Shown here in pieces: positions 44,285-56,730 of a DNA stretch of 64,000 bases. How positions within the stretch are numbered: the stretch's first letter is position 1; every line of letters begins with the position of its first letter. The stretch comes from Platerodrilus igneus (taxonomy: Eukaryota; Arthropoda; Insecta; Coleoptera; Lycidae). Position numbers and translations under genes: made by a program. The notes under the pieces are model-generated. The model saw nothing but the letters and a program-made list of their open reading frames with translations. It did not search any database and was not told the origin of the DNA. The stretch spans positions 1,873,884 through 1,937,883 of the forward strand of contig JARFIW010001176.1 in NCBI GenBank assembly GCA_036346225.1, written 5' to 3'.

Positions 44285-47150
44285 CATGATCATTAGGCCT
44301 TCAGTCCTGAAACTGGTTAGACGCCTACCATCATTGTTTCCTATTCTGAACTAACCTACAGATTTTTCCCTGAAATTTGCACAGTCTGCATCTATCACTA
44401 TCTGAACTAGGTTTACATTTACCTCTTTTTTCCTATCTCTGCTTGTAATATATCCCGCACTATTCCTCAAAAATGCCTTGGAACGTATTCTGCCCTTCTA
44501 TTTCTCCTATTTTTTTCCCAAAGATATCCTTGTTCCCCTACTGTTTCTATAACCTATTTGTTATTACCTTTGTCTGTCTATCCTCATACATCTAAAGCAT
44601 TTTACAATTTAAAAGTTAAAGTTACAATCCCGCAAGCGCGAGATAACGTAACGCACCGGCAGATGGTAACCCTTATCTTGGTTACAGATTTTAGCGCGCC
44701 CATCTGTCAATGACGTCACGCAATATACAAATTTAATCGCGCATAAGTCAATGACTTCACACAATAAGCAAATTTAATTGCGCAATTACGCAAATAAATA
44801 AATGTTCGAAATGCAGTATGAACAAATAAAGTACTTACATAAAAAGGTACACGAAGTACGCCAAGGATGGCGTCCCACAGGATGGCGTCCTTGAGGATGG
44901 CTGGTGCCCCCTTTTAGATAATTACGGAGGGTACGCCCAGCGTCCTTCCAAAGCGCTTCGACCAGCTACGGCAGTCATGGGCTCCGATTCGTTCCCCGGG
45001 TCATGGGCTGCTCCAAGGTCGTATCCAAATTCCTATATGTAGCGGAACGATAAGGAACAGGTTTATCAGGTAAAGACAAACAAAGATAAGCAAAGAAAAT
45101 CTACATAATAAAAATAATGATACGATACCGAGCACGACAACTGCACTCCTCGAAGTTCCAGGCAAAACAGCCAAGTCACAGAGTTCCCCGGAAACACTTC
45201 CCCACTCTTGTTCACCGGGCACTCGCGTCGCGCGATCAGGCGCAAACGCACTCTGACGTGACGGAAATACACGCCAAGTTTTTTTAATTTTAAGGCGCGA
45301 AAACTTCCGCACATCAAAATTAAGCTCAGCAATGTTTAGTGCCAATTTGGCACGTAACAAGCATGGCATTTCAAAGGCTGCTAATGTTCTTATGTCTGCT
45401 TTTCAGACTGCCCGTATTTCGTAAGCATACTGTCTGTGCTCCACATATATGCTTTCAACAACTTTTTGTTCTATGTTTGTTGTCTTTCATCATAGACGCT
45501 GTTCTTTCTTGTTAGATGCAGTTCAGTCCCCTTCTATTGTTTTACTATTATATACCCTATTTCTGCGACCTTCAGTGGTTGTGAAAGGAGATAAGCAGCC
45601 TGTAGCTGCTAAGTTCCCCCAGCACTTGAACATTTACCGATTTAATATTTTTCCATTATATCTTTTCGCACAGTGAACATTAGTTGCAGATATTTCACAA
45701 CCAACACCTGTAGTTGTTTATAATAATCATCAGATATATCTGTGCTTATTTTTTCGTCATTAGGTTTTTCGTCTCAAAACTGGTGTGACATATGTTTTAA
45801 GCAATCTTTTCCTTGTTTCTATGTTTGTTGTCTTTAAACACAGTAGTTGCTTTTTCTTGTTAAATGTAGCACGGCCTTATACAAATCTTTGTTTTATATC
45901 TTTTGTGCTTTTCCCATCTTGCGTTATTTGGCTTCCTAGGTAGCAGAAATCCTTAACCTCTTGTAAGTTCGTGTTACATACTTATATTCTTGTTTTTGAT
46001 TTATTTTCCCCACCTTTGCATACTAAAACTTTAGTTTTAGTTTTGTTAATTTTCATACCGTATCTCTCTGTTAGAACCGTTTCCATTTCATTGAGGGCAG
46101 CTTCTAACTCTTTCTTGCTAGATGCTAATAGCGCTATATCATCTGCAAATCTAAGCATATCAATTTTTTGTCCCTGCACAGTAATTCCAAATGTTTTCCT
46201 ACATTCATTGCCTCTTCAATGTACAAGTTAAAAATTAATGGGGATAGGGCACATCCCTGTCTCACCTCTTTCCTAATGTTTATTTCTCTAGGTTCCTGCT
46301 TTATTCTATTACTCCTGTTTGCTCTTTGTATAAGCTATGTACTATCCGCCTATCCCTATAACTCATTCCAATCTTTTTGAGCATTTCGAACATTTTTTTC
46401 CATTTTGCATTGTCGAATGCTTTTTCCAGATCTATAAACCTTATATACACGCTTTCCCCTTTTTCTATTGTTTTCTCCATTACCACTCTCAGAGCTAAGA
46501 TAGCCTTCCGTGTTCCCCTGTTTCGCCTAAACCCAAATTGGTTTTCTCTTAGTGTTTTATTCAGCCCGTTTTTTCATTCATCTCTGTACAAATCTAGTTA
46601 ATATTTTTGACACGTGTGCTGTCAAACTTATTGTTCGAAAATTTTCACATCTATCTGCGCCTTTCTTTTTTGGTATAGTTACTATAATGTTACGTTTGAA
46701 ATCTTTTGGTATCTCGCCTGTCTCATACATATAGCTTACAAGTCGGAAGAGACGTTCTGTTACTGCTTCACCAACGACTTTTAGAGTTTCTGCTTGCATC
46801 TTATCTGTAACCGGCGTCTTACCATTTTTCAGACCCTTTAATGCTAATTCAAATTCATCTCTAAGTATAGGAAATCCCAAGTCATCATTTTCAATATCTG
46901 ATTCCTGTTGTAATGCAGTTAGTTCTTCTCCTGCATATAAATTTCCTATATGTTCTTGCCATCTACCCACTTTCTCTACATTTTCTATAATGAAGTTTCC
47001 TCCCACGTCCCTTATATTCTTGCTATACGGTTTTATATCCCTAAAATTGATTCTAATTAGATTGTATGCTTCATCTGTCTTTCCTACTTCCATCTTAGTT
47101 TGTACCTCTTTGCACTTGTCATCAATCCATTGTTCTTTAGTATTCGGGCT
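44285..47150 (-). pseudogene. RTE-type LINE, minus strand, 5'-truncated and split by a solo LTR
   Basis: Minus-strand RT blocks include KTDEAYNLI near 47075, KTPVTDKMQ, NIIVTIPKKKGADRC near 46670, SVYIRFIDLEKAF near 46440, RFADDIALLAS near 46145, and YGMKINKTKTKVLVC. Frameshifts separate the segments. The 3' part (45960-44285) contains a repeated C-terminal and UTR region matching 59320-60000 of the plus-strand copy. The solo LTR 44600-45359 lies inside it. RTE ORFs normally carry EEP endonuclease plus RT. Here the endonuclease and the linker upstream of about 47150 are missing. Confidence 0.88.
44600..45359 (-). mobile_element. Solo LTR-like element, family A, copy 3, inside the RTE copy
   Basis: On the minus strand it starts TGTTACGTGCCAAATTGGC and ends TTGTAAAA. 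The 4-bp duplication AGCA flanks it at 44596-44599 and 45360-45363. RTE sequence matching 59640-59720 continues on both sides, which fixes the boundaries well. It carries TGACGTCA near 44712 and a splice-donor-like ATGTAAGT, as the related copies do in degenerate form. Confidence 0.85.
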
Positions 47151-47209
47151 CCTGTCCCTGTCTTCTTGATCCTTGTTAACCCCTTCCTTTAAAAATTAGG
47201 AAAAGACTT

Positions 47210-48043
47210 AAAACCAGCAGCCGACAAGGGTGTTGAGTTGTCATGCTTGAACCACCGGAAGCGACAAACTAGTTTCGTGTCGTGAGTGCTCATTAACAAT
47301 AAAATAGTGCCGTTTAGCTCGCTATACAGTTAACTTAATTACAGTCCACATCATCATTAGAGGAATTCACAGTAAGTGTTTATATTAAGTAATGCATGAT
47401 ACATCCTTTGATCCATCATTTTGGTTCTTTGAGCCGAATTGAATTCCTTTTGTTAAATTGAATTTCACGCCCCAATTCCTTGATTTCGTTTGTTTTTTGA
47501 TTGGGAGGGTGCTATACATTCATTATTATTTTAAACTGTATAAACATTTGCTTAGAAGTTCTTAGAACAATGTGTTTGATTTGTTTTGCAATCTAAGTAA
47601 ATTTTCGTTTTGAATACTATTATTTTATGTTCAAGTTCTATTCGAGAACTTGATTAAGATAAATAATAACGGTACTAAATAGCATTCTTGTGAGCTTGGA
47701 GAACAGGTATACATACTGTTGGGGTAGCAAATTCTTAAACATTTCGGGTTAAACACACGTGGCTTATGGTTGCAGCGTAGTTATTTTTTTGTTATATTTT
47801 CCTGTGCAGTATTTTTACAAGCCTTGTTGTTGTTATTCCATTTAAAAGATTTAGGTATTTTTCAATATCAATTTCGTGCACCTGCATTTTACAGTGGTAT
47901 TGTATTGTTTATAGAAATGGTACTTGTCATTTATTGCTCAAACATCACTTCCTTGGGTGGTCATAATAACAACCTTTTCCTATAGAATTTTAAAGCTTGT
48001 AGTTGCCGCTTTGTTGCTTTAGGTGGTATTGAACTCCTTCACA
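47210..48043 (+). mobile_element. BEL/Pao retrotransposon 5' LTR and leader, boundaries unresolved
   Basis: Non-coding sequence precedes the gag-like frame. Around 47718 the stretch gttggggtagcaaattc resembles the ggtagca-type primer-binding region seen in some BEL/Pao elements, which would place the LTR end just before it. No second LTR is present to confirm the ends. Confidence 0.4.
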
Positions 48044-48742
48044 ATGGTAGTTACCACAGAAAGGTTGATTTTTCAAGGTAAATCGGCGTTAAGTAGATTG
48101 ATAGCATTACAAAATGCATTGTCTAATTTAGATGGGACCGGTGATACTTTTGCGCAAATTGAAGCTAGTATGCAATTAACTTCGCAGATTATATCAGATT
48201 TTGACAAATTGTATACAGTATGCATCTTAGATGATGAATATATTGAAGAAATTTCGGGTATTCGAATTAGTTTAAATAAATATTTCTTGCAGATTAGAGC
48301 ACGGTTCACTGAATGTCAAAAGCAGTTTGAAACTAAAGTGCCTCTAGCATCATTGGTGGACAATTCACAGTCAACCACAAACAACATACGCTTGCCGACA
48401 ATTCCATTAATAAATTTTAATGGGAAAATTGAAGATTTTGAATCATATTACAATGCATTTCATACTTTGATCCATTCAAATCAAAAACTTTCTTTTATTG
48501 AAAAGTTCTATTTTTTGTTAAATAGTTTAGATGACAAATCTAAACAACTCGTGAAACATTTATCGGTCTGTGACGTAAATTACGGAATTGCCCTAAAAAT
48601 TATTATCGATCGCTATGAAAATAAAAGATTAATTGTTACAAATTATTTAAATTGCATGGAAAAGGCTCCCAAATTGAATTTTGCTGCGTCGGATAGTTTA
48701 AGATCCTTATTAAATGTATTCGTTGAAAGCAACACGCTTTAA
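48044..48742 (+). pseudogene. BEL/Pao gag-like N-terminal region (DUF1759 type)
   Basis: ATG at 48044 (CACAATGG). The first ~110 residues are helical. LPTIPLINFNGKIEDFESYY then opens the DUF1759 domain typical of BEL/Pao polyproteins, followed by KLSFIEKFYFLLNSL and a RYENKRLIVTNYL block. The frame breaks at 48742, while in BEL/Pao the polyprotein continues into a zinc-knuckle region. That region is found in another frame at 48908. The element is decayed. Confidence 0.85.
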
Positions 48743-48907
48743 AAACTTTTTAAAATGTTCATCTGTTTGATTTTGTTCTTTTCAATTGGCTATTACAAAG
48801 GTTAGACTCAAGACACCGCTAAACGTTTCGAAATGCAAAATACTAGTGAATAGACAAAATTCAAGTCGTGGGACGTTTGATCTACGACGTCACCTAACAA
48901 ATGCACA

Positions 48908-49204
48908 GTGTGTAATGACTCGCACTTGATTTATGGTTGCAAAAAGTTCCTTGGTAAATCCAGTAAGGAACGATTTCATTTCGTTAAAAAAAATAATCTC
49001 TGTTTAAATTGTTTGTGTAGTTCGCATCGTGTCAAAATTTGCCAATCAAAGGTTGTTTGTAAAAAATGTCGTAAACTACACCACACATTGTTGCATTTTG
49101 AGAATGCAAACACCTCTCCTACTACATCAGCGGATCATACAAAAAAAAGGTTGAAGGGAATGAAACAAGTGAAGCTTCTTTGTTTTCGATGCAGAGGCCT
49201 GTAG
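48908..49204 (+). pseudogene. BEL/Pao zinc-knuckle region
   Basis: Cysteine-rich sequence with CLNCLCSSHRVKIC and CKKCRKLHHTLLH, the paired knuckles between the gag domain and protease of BEL/Pao polyproteins. It is preceded by the conserved KSSKERFHFVKKNNLC stretch. It ends in a frame change before the protease segment. Confidence 0.85.
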
Positions 49205-51560
49205 TTAGTTCATTCTTTTGTCGTTCAGTTGCTAATACCACAACTTTGTTAGCTTCTGATCAGGTAGCGATTATCGATGGTTTTGAAAAACTACAAACTG
49301 TTAGGGCACTTTTAGATAATAGAAGTATGTCAAATTTCATGACAGAAAAGTGTCGTCAAAGACTTTTTGCAGAAGCATGAAAGCTTAGCAAAAGTACAAG
49401 GTTTGGGCTTAAATGCGTCTACTATCAGTGGTAGCTTATCGTGTCGTATTCATTCTTGTAATCAGGCTGAAAATCAATCCAATTTCAATTTAGAATTTTT
49501 TGTTCTACAGGAAATATATGGTCAACTGCCGGCCACACCTTTATCAAAACGCCATTGGGATTATATCGATGGATTACAATTAGCTGATCAAAAGTTTTTT
49601 GAACCTGTGAAAATTGATTTGTTGTTGGGAGCAGACATTTTCGCACAATTTTTGTTGAATGAATCTCGGATCGGCCAACAAGACGAACCGGTGGCCATTC
49701 GCACCAAATTTGGTTGGATTGTGACTGGAAAAGTAGATTGTTCAGAAACTATTTCTACTTCGTTGTGTGCTTATGTGAAACCAATAGAAGACAGGCTACT
49801 TCGTTTTTGGGAGCTGGAAAGTGTTCCTGCTCAGGTACAAGAAAATGTAGAAAACGTATTGTGTGAAAAGACGTTTGTCGAAACTTATTCTAGAAACGAT
49901 GCAGGTCGGTTTATGGTTTCATTGCCTTTTAAAAGACCAGAACCAATCTTTACTGATTCTCGTGCAATCGCTTTACGTCGCTTTTTGGGGTTGGAAAGAC
50001 GTTTGCAGAATGGCTCGGATTTACGACCGTCGTACAATCTTTTCATGCAAGATTACATAAACACAGGGCACATGAGTCCTGTACTTCTTCATTCGTTGGA
50101 TAGTAGTCCTGTTTATTACATTCCGCATCATGCGATAATAAAGCCCGAGAACACAACAACTAAATTAAGAGTTGTGTTTAATGCAAGTGCAAAAACCTCA
50201 GACGGTATTTCACTAAATGACATATTGTTACAAAGAAAATCACTACAAAAAGATATTTTTGAACTTCTATTACAGTTTCGGATTCACAACTTGCTTTCAC
50301 TGCGGATATCAAACAAATGTATCGCCAGATCGAGATTATACCAGAACATCGAGATTTCCAACGTATTTTGTGGAGGTCTGATTCATCTGATCCTCTTGTT
50401 GATTATCGATTGAACACCGTTACTTATGGGATAAAAGCTTCTCCTTTTCTTGCTCTTTGTAAGATGCAAGAATTAGCGAGATTGGAAGCGGTTCGTTACC
50501 ACCGCACTTCACTTGTTTTATCATCCAACTCATATGTAGATGACATCGTCAGTGGTTGTGAAACTGTTGAAGAAGCCAACTTGCTAGTTCAAGAACTAAC
50601 TGAATTATGTAAGCTTGGTGGTTTTGAATTTAGAAAATGGAATAGTAATTCCACCCTTGTCTTGTCAAATATACCGAATTCATAAATCGAACAACCACCG
50701 CTGACGTTTAGTCAAGAACAAATTCCGTTAGTAAAGGTGTTAGGGCTCAAATGGTGTTCCAATTAAGATGTTTTTTCATACGATATACAAATTAGTGAGC
50801 GTCCTTGTACAAAAAGGAACGTTCTCTCGACATTAGCGAGAATTTTCGATCCCCTAGGTTTCTTAACTTCTGTTACATTTTTTATTAAACATTTCGTTCA
50901 GCGTTTATGGACTTTGGGAATCAATTGGGACGTCCAGCCTCTCGAAAAACTTATTTGTCAATGGGACAAGTATTTGTTGCAACTTCCATTCTTATCCGAG
51001 TTGAAAATTTCTCGTCAGTTGATTTGTAAGGACTTGAAGAGCATCGAGTTACACGCCTTTTGCGATGCCTCAGAAACAGATTATGCATCTGTTGTTTATT
51101 TTCGTTGTTTCGGCAAAAAATGAAAATGTTTTCGTGTATTTTGTTTGTGCAAAAAGTAAAGTTGCGCCCATAAACAAAGTTTCGCTGCCACGGTTAGAGT
51201 TGTGCACAGCAGCTTTACTTGCTTTACTATGCGAAGAAAACATATTTCAAGTTAGAATTTACCAGCATCTTTGCTTGGTCGGATTCTACAATAACACTTT
51301 CATGGTTTAAATCGCCATCTAATAAATGGAAAACCTTTGTTGCGAATAGAATTGCACAAGTTCAATCGCTAGTTGCACCTTCTAATTGGAATCATGTCAA
51401 ATCATAAGACAACCCTGCCGATTGTGCCTCTAGAAGCCTTTCTGCAACTGAACTTATCTATCACCCGCTATGGTGGGCGGGTCCTGTGTGGTTAAAATTA
51501 CCTTTGGAAGAATGGCCTAAACAACCATTTCTTGTTAATTCAGCATCAGAATTGTCACAA
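49180..51560 (+). pseudogene. BEL/Pao protease, reverse transcriptase and RNase H regions, frame-broken
   Basis: Protease: RALLDNRSMSNFM, where the catalytic aspartate-containing motif (usually DSGS-like) is altered. A17/RT leader: KIDLLLGADIF, FGWIVTGKV, YYIPHHAIIKPE and KLRVVFNASAKT. RT: ADIKQMYRQIEI (split over two frames near 50310) and the catalytic SYVDDIVSGC, then KLGGFEFRKWNSN. RNase H-like: ELHAFCDASETDYASV, LPRLELCTAALLA and FAWSDSTITLSWF. The stretch DNPADCASR follows near 51415. At least five frameshifts or stops separate these blocks, so no polyprotein can be made. Confidence 0.9.
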
Positions 51561-51568
51561 AGTTCTGC

Positions 51569-51895
51569 TGAAGCAAAAGTCGGGGCGGCTCCGTGGCGTA
51601 GTGGTATGTGTGTGACTACTACGCCCAAGGTCTCGGGTTCAAATCCCTACACGGTCCGCTTGAAAAATGTTAGGCGGGCATTTTTCACAAAAATACACCC
51701 TCGTTCGGATGAGAGGTAAAATGGAGGTCCCGTGTGTGAGTGTTGTCACGCACGTTAAAGATCCCTACCTTGCTTGGAACAGCAAGGGTTCGGCAAAATT
51801 CCAAATTTTCCAGGTAAAAAAAAACTCGCTCCCTGGCCAATGTAGTACCTTTGGGTGGAGCATTGGAAAAAATCAAATGTAGTGAAGCAATAGTC
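51569..51895 (+). mobile_element. tRNA-derived SINE, copy 4, with target duplication, inside BEL/Pao
   Basis: The SINE is 51582-51882: box-A-like gtggcgtagtggtatg near 51593, box B GGTTCAAATCC at 51637-51647, then the family body. It is flanked by 13-bp repeats TGAAGCAAAAGTC (51569-51581) and TGAAGCAATAGTC (51883-51895), with one mismatch. BEL/Pao coding sequence continues on both sides. Confidence 0.92.
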
Positions 51896-52190
51896 GTGTT
51901 GATTGCCATCGAACCCCCGGATCACGTTTTGACTTCTTTGTTAGATACATTCTCCGATTTGCAAAAGATTTTGGAAATAATTGTTCATTACCGCCGTTTT
52001 GTGTTCAACCTCAAATTACCTAATGGAAAATTAACTGGTGCGATTACACTTCGAGAAAGAACATCAGCGTTAGAATTATTAGTTAAACATGTTCAAAACG
52101 GTGCATTTGCGAAAGCTTTGGAAAAATTGAACAAGGGACATTTAGTTAGCAAACAACTCCGTTCTCTTACTCCATTCGTAGATTGCATTA
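51896..52190 (+). pseudogene. BEL/Pao pre-integrase region, 3'-truncated
   Basis: A frame with HYRRFVFNLKLPNGKLTGAI and LKHVQNGAFAKALEKLNKG corresponds to the helical region before the BEL/Pao integrase zinc-binding domain. It stops at about 52190, where RTE sequence begins. The integrase core and 3' LTR are missing. Confidence 0.75.
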
Positions 52191-52194
52191 AAAT

Positions 52195-53030
52195 CCCCCG
52201 TAATTATTAAATTTTTTACGTGTCTTAATATGTCTTCGATATCTTTGTAGATCGCTTCTACCTTTTCGTCACTGTAGCTAGAGGTGGGTCTGTATACTTG
52301 TATTAGTACCGTGTTTACCGGTTTAGATTCTAATCTAACCATGAGTACTCTTTCGTTCTTTTGTGAGAATTTTTTAAAGAGTATCCTATCTTTTTCCGCA
52401 TAACTATCCCCACACCCAAATTTCTTTCCTCTGCTCCTGTATGAATTACTCTAAAGTCTCTACTCCAAAAATCCCCCGCCTCTGGCCACCGAACTTCGCT
52501 GATCCCTACTATGTCTAGTGATAACCTATTCATTTCTACTTTTAAGTTCTCTAGCTTACCTACTTGCTTCATACTTCTAACATTCCACGCTCCGACTCGC
52601 AGAATGTTCGCGACTCTTATTCTGAACTTTCCGATCGCATCCTCCGAAGTAGTCCCCTCCCGGAGATCTGAATGGAGAACTATTTTAACTCCGGAATCTT
52701 TTACCCCAGAAAATGCCATCATTTTATTACAATTTAGGTATGCTGTGTACTTGGGAGGTAATGTGGTGGTTTCCCGCTGCCTTAGACATCGCGGTAGCGT
52801 GTCTTAGAATGCCACACCGACCCCTATAGTCTCTGCCAATCTAAGTACCGAAATAGCCGCTGCCTTCTTTCTTGGACCTGCCTTAGTCTGGTTCCTCACT
52901 AACGACACACTACTTTGGGTGGACATGTAGTTTGGATCTTTGGCTCATTAGAACAAGCCAAGCCATTTCACCTGTTCTAGTAATCTAGAACTTCGGCAAG
53001 GTGCAAGTCCAGTCGAAATGGATATTTTAG
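52195..53030 (-). pseudogene. RTE-type LINE, minus strand: 5' UTR and endonuclease N-terminal half
   Basis: From the 5' UTR near 53025, shared with 54215-54440, the minus strand leads into RVGAWNVRSMKQVGKLENL, DIVGISEVRWPEAGDF, and LIITGDFNAI near 52220. These are the EEP blocks with the catalytic Asn, Glu and Asp of such enzymes. The 3' part is lost at about 52195 and the 5' end is intact, the opposite of normal LINE truncation, so a later deletion or rearrangement is likely. It lies head to head with the plus-strand copy starting near 54205. Confidence 0.85.
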
Positions 53031-54204
53031 TTATAAATGTATTATTATCATACATTATTTGTATTGTACTTTTAATATATTAAATAGATAAGATACATTT
53101 AATGAGTTAATTTTTTGTGTTTTACAATATTAAAGTTCTGCTGAATGGGTTCTGATTGAGTACTGCTATATTTAGAATTTAGAATGTGGCAGTATTCACA
53201 TTTGAACCTGAATTGGGCTGAGGTAATTGAGTTGCCTATAATTTAAATTTCCCGCTAGGGTAAATTCTGCTTCCAACATTAAGCAAGTAAGGTATGCAAA
53301 GTCCGAAACATTACTATTGCCGTAAAGTATCTAGGGGTTAGTTATCTGTGCACGTACTAATACACGACATCTTCATGTACAAGTGTAAACTAACAGTCAT
53401 TTGTTGAAGAAGGACTTTGTATAATGAAACTCGTTACTCCATCTAGTTTTGTATGGTTGAAATTTGGTATTCGTCATGTTATCCGCCTCTCCCGTACATA
53501 TAAACTCTGTTCTATTAATATCTAATGAAGCACCAACAATTTATCATACACAATATATGTTAAACATTGCTTAGTTCTTTTTGTAGGGTTCGGTACTTAT
53601 AAGACACAACGGAACCATTATATAATTACTTGTGTCCGTCCATCTGTCACAGAGATTTTTCTCGAAAACTATGTAATGTAGGCATTTGAAATTTGGCACA
53701 ATGCCTAGGTCTTTATGGAGCGCACATATATCGACAGTCAGAGAACACAAAAAAATATTTTTAGATACAAACGGCAGGGGTTAATTGGGTCAAAAGAAAA
53801 GTTTTAATAATTGTATCCTGCTGAGGTATCATTTGAAAGAGAATTTTCTGTACAGTAGTCTTCATGATATACCTCAAAAGGTGCCAAAAATCCCCCCTTA
53901 CGTTTTCCTACATTTTTAAAGCTAAAATTTTAATTTTAATAGGGATAGAAGCTATTGAGTCATAGATTATCGGAAAACTGCAGATTTTTTTAGTGTCATA
54001 GTTGCTAGGAAAAATTTTTAAACAGTAATAGACAACGTATTTACCAATGTACCAGTAGAATGTGGGACAATATATTCAGTTATCACAATCAAATTTGGAT
54101 AAGATTTGAATATACATAAAAAATAAAAACAGCTTGATTTGGTTTATTGATTACTAAACTAACTAACTGCTAAAATTTGGTGCTAAAAATTTTGTTTCAA
54201 TATT
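53031..54204. other. Spacer between two head-to-head RTE copies
   Basis: No gene is supportable. Around 53585-53720, ggttcggtacttataag, a cggaacc block and tgtccgtccatctgtcac followed by ctcgaaaact recall a widespread insect repeat with tccgtccgtctgtc blocks. I cannot name the family. Confidence 0.4.
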
Positions 54205-55190
54205 TGAATTAACCATTTCGAATGGACCTGCACCTTGCCGAAGTTCTAAATTACTAGAACAGGTGAAATGGCTTGCGTATTCTAATGAGCTAAAGAGCCA
54301 AACTACAGGTCCAACCAAAGTAGTAGGGTCGTTAGTGAGGAACCAGACTAAGACAGGTCCCCGAAAGAGGGCAGCGGCTCTTTCGGTACTTAGATTGGCA
54401 GAGACCATAGGGGTCGGTATGGCAGTCTAAGACACACTACCGCGATGTGGAAGGCAACGGAAAACCACCACATTATCTCCAAAGTACACAGCGTACTTAA
54501 ATTGTAACAAACATGATGGCATTCTCTGGGGTAAAAGATTCCGGAGTTAAAATAGTCCCCATTCGGATCTCCGGGAGGGGACTACTTCGGAGGATGCGAT
54601 CGGAAAGTTAAAAATAAGAGTCGGGAACATTCTGCGAGTCGGAGCGTGGAATGTTAGAAGTATGAAGCAAGTAGGTAAGCTAGAGAACCTAAAAATCAAA
54701 ATGAATAGGTTATCACTAGACATAGTAGGGATCAGCGAAGTTCGGTGGCCAGAGGCGGTGGATTTTTTGAGTGGAGACTTCAGGGTAATTCATACAGGAG
54801 CAGAGGAAGGAAATTTGGGTGTGGGGATAGTAATGCGGAAAAAGATAGGATACTGTGTAGAAAATTACTTACAAAAGAACGAAAGAGAACTCATGGTTAG
54901 ATTAGAATCTAAACCGGTAAACATAGTAATAATAGAAGTATACATGCCCACCTCTAGCTACAGTAACGAAGAGGTAGAAGCCATCTACAAAGATATCGAA
55001 GACATATTAAGATACGTAAAAGGACATGAAAATTTAATAATTACGGGGGATTTTAATGCTGTGGTAGGTGAGGGTAGGGAAGGAGCGGTAGTAGGTTTAT
55101 TTGGTTTAGGCACGAAAAACGACAGAACAATTTAATCATCACAAACACATTATTTCAACATCATGCTAGAAGACGATATACGTGGAAGAT
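54205..55190 (+). pseudogene. RTE-type LINE, plus strand: 5' UTR and endonuclease
   Basis: The 5' UTR (54205-54600) matches the mirrored 53030-52640. The coding frame includes RVGAWNVRSMKQVGKLENLK (the catalytic Asn of the EEP fold), ISEVRWPEA (catalytic Glu), VNIVIIEVYMPTSSY and LIITGDFNAVVGEGREG (catalytic Asp-x-Asn). A frameshift near 55120 ends the first frame. The next frame continues to TWK at 55190, where the solo LTR is inserted. RT follows at 56731. Confidence 0.9.
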
Positions 55191-56730
55191 TGTAACAACC
55201 CGATTTTCAATCGCTTTGTTGAGCATAAATTTTATAATTATTTTTTATATAATGTTACGCTACTGCGTACCAATTCTTATAGTATTAATAGTTGACACAA
55301 TTTAATTATCACTTGTATATTTCACGAATCGTGGTGGAATTATATGTACGTTTTACAAAGCCTGCATACACCGTGGTGGAATAACCTCATACAAGCGAAT
55401 TCTTCTATATTTTAAAAAGCTTTCGTGATACATCTACGGTACCTGAGATCGCATAATATTTACAATACAATGTAGGGAGAGGGTTTAGTTTCTGGTTTTT
55501 AAACATATGGTGGGCCTATGGCCGCAGGACCGGACGAATTCATTGGGGTTTTTGCAGGAATGTGGTTGCAGATGTAAAGAAACAGCAATGATTCTTGGCT
55601 TTTTTGGTGTGTGGTCTTTGGGGACAGACGTGTTTTGTGTGTGCTTAGAACACGTGAGTATTTATTTTGTTGGATGACATTTTTTAATAATGCAAAGCAA
55701 CCCTTTGCTATGAGTTTTATTTCGATTCTGCGTCTCTTTTGTAGCGTCTTATTAATTTGTAGGAAGGATTACTTTAATTCTACATAGACGCTACGACGGT
55801 GTGCTATTGCTTAAAGTTATTTAAAAGAAAATTCCTTTGCTTCAACTACCGGTCATTGGAACGTAATAAAGACGTGAACTAACCTTTGTTAATAGCTCAG
55901 TAAAGAAAGCTTTTTCGGATTTACGTGTCAAACTTTTGTAGTGTTGTAAAGGTTAATTATTATAGACCAGTTGATACTGTTTACTTTTGATCGCGGAAAT
56001 GTATGTTCGTTCTACCTATAGTCGCTAAAGACGGGGTGCGGGAGCCGTGTTGCAAGCTATAGTCCGGTCTGTTTTTTTGTGAATTATATTGACATTAAAT
56101 TACGTTCGCGTGTTCCAAAAAATAATCATTGAAGAGAGCATACGGTATTAACCCATGGAATCCTTGATTTAATCTGTACATACGGATACCGTGTTGTAAA
56201 GACAGTAATGCATAGTTGTGTTTCACAGTGCTTTTGTTAATATAATTAAAGATCTTAAGTTAATCCTAGTTAGGCTAAAGATTAGGTATATGTGACGACG
56301 TGCACGTCCCTAGATATCAATTAGGTTAGATAGAATTACGTTTATATTATGTCGGAATAGTGGGCCCTGTAGGCCCTATTTCATTTCGAGTTCAAGACCT
56401 TATTTATTTGTGTATATATCTGCTTTTCCGGACAGTCGATAGTATAATAAAATGTTATTTCTTTTTTCTAAACTATGAAGTTTATTTCATGATTACTTTT
56501 ATTAGGTATCAGTGCCTTTCCGCTGATTGGCGCCCATGTTTATTATAAATTGTTAATATATGTATCGATGATTTTTATCCATATCGCATATTTGGTAAGT
56601 ACAAGCAAGGGTTTAGTTAAGAGTTTGAACCACGACCTACGCCGCTGAGTTTAGTCTGCCTGGCCTTAATTAACCGTCTTGACTGGTCTTTACAGGCCCT
56701 CGACGGACGGTTGATTAGGTAATTATTACA
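55191..56730 (+). mobile_element. 1.54-kb solo LTR inserted in the RTE element
   Basis: It starts TGTAACAACCCGATTTTC and ends GGTAATTATTACA, giving TG...CA termini with a short inverted repeat TGTAA/TTACA. The 4-bp duplication AGAT occupies 55187-55190 and 56731-56734. Removing the insert with one AGAT restores the RTE codons TWK-MPGDL. It holds no gag or pol, so it is a solo LTR. It shows no visible relation to family A. Confidence 0.93.
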
